Source: Opitutaceae bacterium | Lineage (GTDB): Bacteria; Verrucomicrobiota; Verrucomicrobiia; Opitutales; Opitutaceae | NCBI GenBank assembly: GCA_027490995.1 | Contig: JAIXWY010000003.1 | Location: 186,001 to 250,000, forward strand | DNA length: 64,000 nt | Direction: 5' to 3' | In this document: positions 29,201 to 48,000 of the stretch, one piece after another | How positions within the stretch are numbered: the first letter of the stretch is position 1 | Layout: every line of letters begins with the position of its first letter | Made by a program: the position numbers and the translations under genes | Notes under the pieces: model-generated | The model's input: the letters and a program-made list of their open reading frames with translations, nothing else | Databases searched by the model: none | What the model was told of the DNA's origin: nothing

Positions 29201-30955
29201 TGGCCCCTGAATGCGTCGGGCAAGGTCGACCGCCGCGCGCTACCGCCGCCGACGATGGTCGAGGCGGCAACGGAGACGGACACTGCGGACCACGCGCCTC
29301 TGCTCGCGAGCGATCTCGAGCGGCTGTTGGCCTCGATCTGGAGGGAGGTCCTGCACGTTCCCGAGGTCCGGCCGGAGGACAACTTTTTCGAACTCGGGGG
29401 CGACTCGATTCTCAGTCTTCAGATCGTCGCACGGGCACATCAGGCGGGCTATGCGCTGACCCCGCGACAGATCTTCGCGTCTCCCACGATCCGCGGTCAG
29501 GCGGCGGTAGCGACGCGGCTGGAGCAGGGAGGCAGCGATGACACGGAAAGCGGGGACGTACCGCTGACGCCGATCCAGCATTGGTTTTTCGCGCAGGAGC
29601 AGCCGGATGCGCATCATTGGAACCAATCGATCGTTCTCGACCTGCGCACGGCTCCACCGCCCGAGCGAATCGCCCGCGCCCTTGCGGCGGTGGTGGAGCG
29701 GCACGGCGCGTTCCGACTGCGGTTCCAGCGCGGAGCGGACGGTGCGTGGGTGCAGCGCTACGCGGAGGCGGCGCCGGCTCCGGAGTTGGCGGTCCATCCG
29801 TTCGCGACGCTCGAAGCAGTCGCGACGCAGCTGCAGGCGAGCCTCGATCTTGCGAAGGGTCCCCTCTGGCGCGCCGCGTACTTCGTCGGGCAGGGTGGGG
29901 AGTCACCCAAGCTTTTCCTCACGATTCACCATCTGGTCGTGGACGGAGTGTCGTGGCGTATCCTCGCCTCGGACCTCGCCTCGGCCTGTGCGCAGGCCGA
30001 GGCCGGAGGAGAGATCGGACTCTCGGCCCCGAATGCCTCTTTTGCCTCCTGGTCGCGAGCCCTCGGACAGCGCGCGCAGACCGCGGACTGCGGCGCGGAG
30101 CTCGCGTACTGGCGCGCCGTCGGGCGGGCTCGCGGAGAGCTGCCACGCGACCGGCCGGTCTCGGCGGACGCGCGCGCGGTCGCCGCGATGGAGCGCGTCT
30201 CCGTCGAGCTGGATGCCGAGGCCACTCGATCGCTTCTGCGCGAGGCCTCGGCGGTCTACCGGATGCGTGCGGACGAGGTTCTTCTGACTGCGCTGGCTTC
30301 GACGCTCGCGGAGTGGACCGGCCGGTCGGCGAGCGTGATCTCGCTGGAGAATCACGGGCGCGAGGCCTTGGGCGATACGATCGACGTATCCCGCACCGTG
30401 GGCTGGTTCACCAGTCTCTATCCCTTCCGCCTGGAGCTGCCGACTGCAGCGGGCCCGCGCGAGCAGCTCATTGCAGTGAAGGAGAGCCTGCGGGCGGTGC
30501 CGCATCATGGGACGGGATTCGGTCTGCTCTCCCGACTCCATGCTGACCCGGCGGTGCGGACCGAGCTCGCGGCGCTGCCGTCGGCGGAGCTCTGCTTTAA
30601 CTACCTCGGCCAGACGGACCACACGCTCGGGCCGGATGCACCCTTCGGTCTGATGGATCTCCCCGTGGGACCGGACCTGAGTCCGCGTGGCTACCGCGTC
30701 CACCTCGTCGACATCAACGCTCTCGTGACCGAGGGCCGCCTGCGCATTCACTGGCTCTTTAGCAACCGGGTTCACTCCCGGCTGACCATCGAGCGACTCG
30801 CGGAGCGCTTTGTCGCTCAGGTACGGTCGCTCTTGGCCCACTGCCTGTCGACGGATTCGGGCGCACCGACCCCGTCCGATTTCACCCACGTCCAGCTGGA
30901 GGCGAGCGAACTTGATGCGCTGCTTGCTGACCTCGCGGATCCTGATCCGCGCTGA
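23207..30955 (+). CDS. NRPS 2: C-A-PCP-C-A-PCP-E, modules 3 (Thr) and 4 (D-Tyr/Phe)
   Basis: 2582 residues. C3 begins almost at the start (SHAQRRLWFLDRF; HHIIADGW). A3 (about 460-960) reads D-F-W-N-I-G-M-V-H-K, an exact Thr code. PCP3 is GGDSI (about 1006). C4 starts SPMQSGMLFQSVY and carries HHHILLDGW (about 1205), like the two C domains that follow E domains in the next protein. A4 (about 1520-2015) reads D-A-S-T-L-A-A-V-C-K, an aromatic code closest to Tyr, then Phe. PCP4 is GGDSI (about 2066). The C-terminal E domain has HHLVVDGVSW (2243), VGWFTSLYPF and FNYLG, so residue 4 should be D. No E domain follows module 3 although PCP3 and C4 look adapted to one. The stop is 15 bp before the next start. 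Confidence 0.93.
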   Translation: MNAYVAPISHAQRRLWFLDRFEPGNAVYHIPVAVRLRGRLDTGALADVLRMIEVRHDALRTTFAVEAGEPVQVVHDEPRVVLESLAGVAESDVSARLGEAARAPFDLARGPLWRAQLIRCGTGADVHVLLVTLHHIIADGWSLGVLVDELTSLYRARVAGQALENVLPELPIQLPDYTDWQREELASPAATAALAAWGEHLRSAPTALELPTDRVRPPEQSYRGALLLRTLAKSVTAPLASVCRRTGATPFMVLLSAYAVLLSRWSRQSELLIGTPVAGRLRSEAESLIGFLVNTLVLRARLEGSLTFADWVARMKAECVEAFGREQTPFDQVVDAVQPTRDRSRTPLFQVYFTVQNAPRQALDLPGLQAEVIEVDTGTAKVDLTLALEESADGWMARWEYCTDLFAPETIARLADAYEVLLGAALAQPEQPVAALPLLDSAGRAAVLAVGGGAVRDFTSPDTLWSWFSRQAALTPDRIALTDGAVSVTYAEALAQADRVGQRLRAAGVTRGALVGLCSVRSAELVIGILGILRAGAAYLPLDPAYPIDRLQYMLGDAQVAAVIVHGTDLALPHPCRLELASLVASEDSVPCETTPEAAGPEDAAYVIYTSGSTGRPKGCVVTHANVVRLMLATEPWYGFDEDDVWTLFHSYAFDFSVWEIWGALLYGGRLVVVRHEVSRSPEAFHDLLQAERVTVLNQTPSAFRQLQAVDELRPTSALALRTVIFGGEALEPRSLLPWFDRHGDACPRMINMYGITETTVHVTYRWIRRADALSGRGSVIGERIPDLTLYVVDERLEPVPVGVPGELLVGGAGLARGYLNRAELTAERFVRNPFGPGRLYRSGDLARWLADGDLEYLGRMDQQVKIRGFRIELGEIERVLAAVAGVRDAVVLAREDRPGERRLVAYLVPEPGAVVSAAEAREACRTRLADYMVPAAFVMLERLPLTDNGKLDRRALPIPDASAAATAEYQAPESPAERALAEVWSRVLGVPTVGTGDNFFALGGDSILTIQVVSLAAKAGWKIAAKDLFAAETLAELAAQARPLADAATSGAAADGSGSQTSDGSSTGDVYSLSPMQSGMLFQSVYAPDSGVYVEQVWGEMEGALRPAEFRAAWNGLLERHPGLRSRFHWRDVPEPRQETVATVSMPWRELDWTGSGAPPDPSMSWATLLAEDRITGFDFGQAPLMRFLLVRTAPDRWRWLWSHHHILLDGWCLPLVFRDVLADYESRCGAAMRPPSVRPYRDYIDWLARQDLGAAEAFWRGQLIGFAGAPDLRLPRPRVAPLAGAPGEAERALSLPESDSLRAWARSQGLTLNTLFQGAWALLLQRLGLGRDIVFGVTVAGRPAELAGVEEMIGLFINTLPLRVAVRPETAVLPWLKALQQAQAEARQFEHTPLASIQAWSEVGRGQSLFESILVFENYPGDEALRQVPSSLRFSGLQTREQTNFPLTAAVVPGQRLNLRLAYDAARFAPDAMDRLLEQWQRLVIGLTAPTASRLADLDPLAAAERMALLEFGQATQPGYQAQTILQLVEREVRRAPVAPALLGPGREVSYADLWERAGRVAMELQRRGVKRGAAVALCLDKSPELVVAMVGVLRAGAFFLPVDPQYARERIAGLLDDARPVLLLVDAVGAARVPAGVVTAQWRIDAELGREGAGPKPKELPIVSPQDVAYLIYTSGSTGRPKGVLVEHAGLANLAETQAAITRVRPGQRVLQFASISFDASVSEIFLTLAGGAALWLEPRETVPAPEEFARQLRDARIDHATLPPALLAALRPTDFPGLHTLLMAGEAASPELYRAWSEGRVLFNAYGPTETSVCATMEEIATGAEDITLGRPIANLTVYVVDDEGELQPLGVPGEIWVGGVGVARGYLGRPDLTAERFVPDPRATIPGARAYRTGDLGRVRPDGRIEFLGRVDDQVKIRGFRVEPGEIEAVLAQHPAVAGALVIAAADDRGGKYLVGYALAREGESPEPTGLRAYLAERLPDYFVPRHVIVLTAWPLNASGKVDRRALPPPTMVEAATETDTADHAPLLASDLERLLASIWREVLHVPEVRPEDNFFELGGDSILSLQIVARAHQAGYALTPRQIFASPTIRGQAAVATRLEQGGSDDTESGDVPLTPIQHWFFAQEQPDAHHWNQSIVLDLRTAPPPERIARALAAVVERHGAFRLRFQRGADGAWVQRYAEAAPAPELAVHPFATLEAVATQLQASLDLAKGPLWRAAYFVGQGGESPKLFLTIHHLVVDGVSWRILASDLASACAQAEAGGEIGLSAPNASFASWSRALGQRAQTADCGAELAYWRAVGRARGELPRDRPVSADARAVAAMERVSVELDAEATRSLLREASAVYRMRADEVLLTALASTLAEWTGRSASVISLENHGREALGDTIDVSRTVGWFTSLYPFRLELPTAAGPREQLIAVKESLRAVPHHGTGFGLLSRLHADPAVRTELAALPSAELCFNYLGQTDHTLGPDAPFGLMDLPVGPDLSPRGYRVHLVDINALVTEGRLRIHWLFSNRVHSRLTIERLAERFVAQVRSLLAHCLSTDSGAPTPSDFTHVQLEASELDALLADLADPDPR

Positions 30956-30970
30956 CCCATTTTTCATTCC

Positions 30971-42025
<11,055 letters not shown>

Positions 42026-42054
42026 ACCCTTGCGATCCGCCACGATTCCACGTG

Positions 42055-45000
42055 ATGAAGCCTGACCCTGCTGATCAAGAACTCGCTCTGCTCGCCCAGT
42101 TATTGGCCGACGAGGGGATCGAGCGCGTGGAGACCACGATTCCGCGGCTCGCCGAAGGCGCGCCGGTTCCCGCGTCGTTCCAGCAGGAGCGACTCTGGCT
42201 GCTGCAGCAGATGGAGCCGGAGTCCTCGGCGATGAACATGTCGGCGGCGCTCGCGCTCGACGGCCGTCTCGATGTCCCCGCGCTATCGCGGGCGATTGGG
42301 GCGGTCGTGGATCGCCACGCGGTGTTGCGGACCACGTTCGCGGTGGAGGGCGAAGCCCTCCAGCAGCGTATCGGTCCGGTTGCGGCGTTCGCCCTGACGG
42401 CCGAAGACGTGATCGACGACGACGCGGTGAAGCGTCGTGTGGCCGAAGAGACGCAACGCGTGTTCGATCTCCGGCGCGGACCGCTCTTCCGGGCGGTGCT
42501 GCTGCGCCGTTCGTCGGAGCGCCATATCCTGATCATCGCGTTGCATCACATCATCGGCGACGGCTGGTCGATCGGCGTGTTTGCGCGCGAACTGGGGGAG
42601 TGTTACGCGGCGCTGTGCATGGGCCGCGCGCCGGTCGTGGCCCCGCTGCCGGTTAGCTACGGCGACTACGCCGCGTGGCAGCGGGCGCGGCTCGGCAAGG
42701 AGCAAGTGAAGGCGGGTCTTGACTGGTGGTGCCGGGAATTGGCGGGCCTGCCGGAGACAGAACTTCCCACCGACTTTCGCCGACCGGCGGTGGCGGGGCC
42801 GATTGACGGCGGACGCGTGGCGTTCGCCTGGTCGCCCGCGTTGACGAAGTCCCTCCGGGCCCTCGCGGAGACCGAAGGTGCCACGCCGGCCATGGTGGCG
42901 ACGGCGAGTTTGCACGCTCTGCTCGCGCGGTACACGGGTGAGACCGACATCGCGGTGGGTATGCCCTCCGCGAACCGTACGCCTTCGGAGGTCGAGAACC
43001 TCATCGGATTCTTCGTCAATCTGCTCGTCGTCCGGACATCGGTGGACGGCACGGCGGGTTTCCGGACTCTGGTGCGCGCGGTGCGGCAGCGGATGCTGGC
43101 GGCGCATGAATTCGGGGAGATTCCCTTCCAGCAGATCGTCGACGAACTCAAGCCGACGCGCCGGCCGAATCGGCATCCCCTGTTCCAAGTGGCGTTGGCG
43201 TTTCAGAACGCCCCGGGCGGCGCGCTGTCGCTGCCCGGTCTGACCGTTGCACGGCTGGACGACGACCAGACGGCGCGCTTCGACCTTGAAGTCTTCCTGA
43301 GTGACCGTGAGGGCCAACTCGTGGGTACGCTCGCCTATGATCGTCGCCTTTTCCGCCCTGAGACGATGGCGCGGCTCGCGGAGCACTGGCAGACCCTTCT
43401 CACCTCGGCGTTGGCGGCACCGGATGCGCCGCTGGCTCTGCTCCCGATGCTGTCGCGCGCGGAGCGTGCCCGGTTGCTGGATGCAGACGATGTGACCCAG
43501 CGCAGTTGGCCGGCTGGAACGGTCGTCGATCTCTGGCGTGCCCGCGTGGCGGCGACACCTACGGCGATCGCGCTGCGAGACGGAGAGACTCAGTGGACCG
43601 TGGCGGAGCTTGATGCGCGGGCCCGGAGCATCGCCGCTGAACTCCAGCGACGCGGCGTGGGACCGGAGAGCCTCGTCGCGGTGTGGCTCGACCGCAGTCC
43701 GGAGTTGGTGGCGGCGATCCTCGGCGTCTTGGAGACCGGTGCGGCCTACCTGCCGCTCGATCCAGCCAACCCGGTCGAACGCCTCCGCTACATGCTCGAC
43801 GATAGCCGCGCCGTCTGGGTGCTCGGCCGTAGTCGACCCTCTGGAGCGCCCGAGGCGCTCTGGATCGACCTTGGCTCGATTAGGCCCGTCGCTTTAGGTG
43901 CGGGCACGGAGCCGGCTCGGCCGATTCTCCCCGCGAGCCTCGCCTACGTCATTTACACCTCGGGGTCGACGGGACGCCCGAAGGGGAGCGAGATCACGCA
44001 TGCCGGCCTGATCAACTACCTTCGCTGGGCCGTGGAAGCGTATGACGTCGCGTCGGGTGCAGGCGCGCCGTTGCACTCTTCGATCGCCTTTGACCTGACG
44101 GTCACGAGCCTCTTCCCGCCGCTGCTCGTGGGACGGCCGATCGACATCGTCCGCGAGGTTGCAGGGCCCGAAGGCTTGGCGCGTCAGCTTCGGTCTGGGG
44201 CGAACGCATCGCCGGTCAAGGTGACGCCCGCCCATCTTCATCTCCTCAACGATCTCCTTCCTCCGTCGGAAGCACGGGGTCGGGCGCGTTGCTTTGTGAT
44301 CGGCGGTGAGCAACTCCTGCCCGCGCACGTCGCTTTCTGGCGCAAGTACGCACCGGAGACCCGCTTGATCAATGAGTATGGCCCGACCGAGACGGTGGTC
44401 GGCTGCTGCGTGCATGAGGTCACCGACGCGGACCTTGACGGTGAAGTCATCCCGATTGGTCGTCCGATCGCGAACACCCGACTCTATGTCCTGGATGCCG
44501 CGCTGGAGCCTGTCTCCACGGGCGTGCCGGGCGAATTGTGGATCGGTGGCGCAGGTGTCGCCCGCGGGTATCGTTTTCGCCCGGATCTCTCGGCGGACCG
44601 CTTCCGTCCGGATCCCTACTCACCGGAGGCGGGAGCGCGGATGTACCGCACCGGCGACCGTGTTGTCCGGCGCGCGGACGGTGTCCTCGAGTTCCTCGGC
44701 CGCTGTGATGATCAGTTCAAACTCCGTGGCTATCGCGTTGAGCCCGGAGAGATCGAAGCGGCCTTGGCCTTGCATCCGGCGGTCCGTGAGACCTCGGTGA
44801 TCCTCCGCGAGGACCGGCCGGGCGACGCGCGTCTGGTCGCGTACGTTGCGGCGGCGATGGACGTGGCCCAGCCTGGCGTGGACCAGGAACGCTGGCAGGA
44901 CGAACACGTGGACCAGTGGCGGCTGATGTTCGAGGAGAACTACCGTCAGCCCGGGGTGGGGGAAGATCCCACCTTCAACATCATTGGATGGAACAGTAGC

Positions 45001-48000
45001 TACGACGGCGAACCCATGTCGGCCGCGGAGATCCGCGAGTGGTTGGACGATACCGTGGCGCAGTTGCGTCGTGGCGCGCCGCGACGGGTGCTCGAGATCG
45101 GATCGGGCTCCGGCATGATCCTCTTTGCGCTCGCGCCGGACTGCACTGAGTACCTCGGGCTCGACCTCTCGGCGGCGGCGGCGGAGACGGTCCGACGGAT
45201 CGCTGCTGAGCGCGGACTGGCGTCGGTGCGCGCGCGGCAAGCGGAGGCCGGAGATTTTAGTGGCATCGTTCCGGCGTCCTACGACCTCACCGTGATCAAT
45301 TCGGTGATTCAGTACTTCTCGGGGCCCGAGCATTTGGAACGCGTCCTCCGTGGTGCCATCGCCGCGACTGCGCCCGGTGGCCGCGTGTTCGTGGGTGACG
45401 TCCGCAGTCTCGCGCTTCTGCCGGTGTACCATGCTTCGGTGCAATTTCATCGCGCGGCGGGTGAGGTCACTCGCGCGGAGTTGGCGACTCGCGTACAGCG
45501 TGGCTTGGCGCGCGAGGAGGAACTGGTGGTCGATCCCGGATTCTTCCGTGCCCTCGTTGAGAAGGAACCGGCGCTGACCGGAGTCGAGTTCCGCGTCCGG
45601 ATCGGTTCCTGCGTAAACGAGCTGACGAAGTTCCGCTACGATGTGATTTTGCAGGTCGGGAATCCGCGTCCGGCGACGGACGTGGCGGCGCCCGTTCGGT
45701 ACGTTCTTTCGACGCCCGTGGCGGAGTCGCTTGCGCGCGACCTTCAGGTGCTCGCGTGGCTTGAAAGTGGTGGCGGCGTCGGGACGGTCGCCGAGTTCCG
45801 GGATGTCCTCCAGCGCCGCGTAGCGGGGTTGGCGCCGGCGCGCACCGCGACGGATTCGGTGCTTCCGGACTCGCGGGTAGCGGGTACGCTGACCAATCAG
45901 CCGCTGCAGGCCAAGCTGGCGCGGCGACTCGTGCCCCGCCTCCGCGAACACCTCAAGGGACGCGTGCCGGACTACATGATCCCGGCCGCGTTCGTGCTGC
46001 TGGAGCGACTCCCCCTGACCGTCAACGGCAAGGTGGATCGCCGGGCGCTGCCGCTGCCGGTCGAGGAACCTGAGACGGTCGGAGCGGCGTACGTCGCCCC
46101 GCGCAGTCCAGAGGAAGAGATGCTGGCCGCGATCTGGACGGACCTGCTTGGTCTCCCCCGCGTCGGCATGGACGATGACTTTTTCGCGCTCGGCGGGCAC
46201 TCGCTTCTTGCGGCCCAGTTGGTGGCGCGCGTTCGGGCCGTGGCGGGAGCAGACCTCGCGCTCGCGACCGTGTTCGAACGACCCACGATCGCCGGCTTGG
46301 CTCCCCTTCTTGCAGCGGGACGGGCGGAGACCGCGGTGCAGCCGGTGATCGAGCGTGGCGACGACGCGGAGTGGGCGCCGCTGAGCTTTTCGCAGGAGCG
46401 TCTCTGGTTCTTGGAGCAGCTCGTGCCCGGGCAGGTTACCTACCATGTGTCGGTGCTCCTCCGCCTTGGCGGCCAACTTGATGTCGCGGCGCTTGGGCGC
46501 GCATTGGACGGACTGGTGGTGCGGCACGCCGCGCTGCGAACGGTGTTTGCTGACGTCGGTGGACGAGGACAGCAGCGTGCGCTCCCGGCTGATTCGGTGG
46601 GACTGGTGGAGGAAGACATGCGCGTGCTTCCGGCGGCGGAGCGCGCCGCGGCGGTGAAGACCCGTGCCGCCCGGCGGGCGGCAGAGCCCTTCGATTTTGC
46701 CCGTGGACCCTTCTTGCGGGCCTCGCTCTATCGTACGGATGACGCTGAGTGGCGCCTGCTGATCGCCACCCACCACATCGTTTCCGACGGGTGGTCGATC
46801 AGCGTGGCGGTGCGTGAGCTGGCGGAGCTTTACGCGGCCGCGCGAGCCGGACGCTCCTCGTCGTTGGTGGCACCCCAGCTGCAGTATGCGGACTATGCCC
46901 GCTGGCAGCGGGGGTGGATGCGAGATGCGGTGCTCACGGAGAAGCTGGCCTTCTGGAGAGCGAACCTGGCGGATGCGCCGCAGTTGGAACTCCCGACGGA
47001 CCACGCCCGACCGGCGGTGCTCAGCGGGCGCGGATCCCGCGTGCCGTTTGCGCTTTCGCGCGAGACCACCGAGACGCTGAACGAGATTGCCCGTGAACAC
47101 GGGGCCACCCTCTTCATGGTGCTGCTCGCGGCGTTCACCGCGTGGCTACGGCGCGAGTCGGGTCAGGACGACCTCGTGATCGGCACCAGTGTTGCCAACC
47201 GACAGCGCCGCGAACTCGAACCACTCGTTGGCTTCTTCGTGAACACCCTCGCTCTGCGACAGGACACGACGGCGACGCAGACCTTTGCGGACCTCGTGCT
47301 CCAATCGCGGCGGACCTGTCTGGATGCCTATGCGCATCAGGAGGTGCCCTTTGAAGCGGTGGTCGAGGCGGTGGCTCCGCGGCGGGACCTCAGCCGCACC
47401 CCCTTGTTTCAGGTCGTGCTCGTGCTCTTGAACCTGCCCCCGGCGGAGTTCCGACTGGAGGAGCTAGTGATCGCAGAGGAGCCGCTGCCGGTCGAGATCT
47501 CGAAGTTTGAACTCATGCTCCTTCTGCAGGAGACGCCGCAGGGCTTGGCGGGTGCGTGGGAGTTCAGTACGGACCTCTTCTCGGCGGAGACCGTGACTCG
47601 TTTCGGCCGGCATCTGGCGACCCTGGCCGACGTCGCGGCTCGAGCGCCTGCCACTTCGCTGGAGGCGCTGCCGCTGCAGGCTCCGGCCGAGGTGAGACGG
47701 AGGCTGGACCAATGGAACGAGGCGGCTCGCCTCGTGCCGCCGGCGATCACGGTCGCGGCACGTTTTGAGCAGATCGCGGCGCGACGGGCCGGCGAGCCTG
47801 CGCTGGTGCAGGGCGACGTGACGTGGACGTACGACGAGCTTAACGCCCGCGCGAATCGGCTCGCGTGGCACCTCCGCGGTATGGGCATCCAAGGCGAGGC
47901 GCCGGTGGCGTTGCTGATGGAGCGCTCACCAGAGGCGGTGATGGCGATGTTGGCGGTGGCGAAGGCCGGAGGATTCTTCATTCCCCTGAATCCGGACGAT

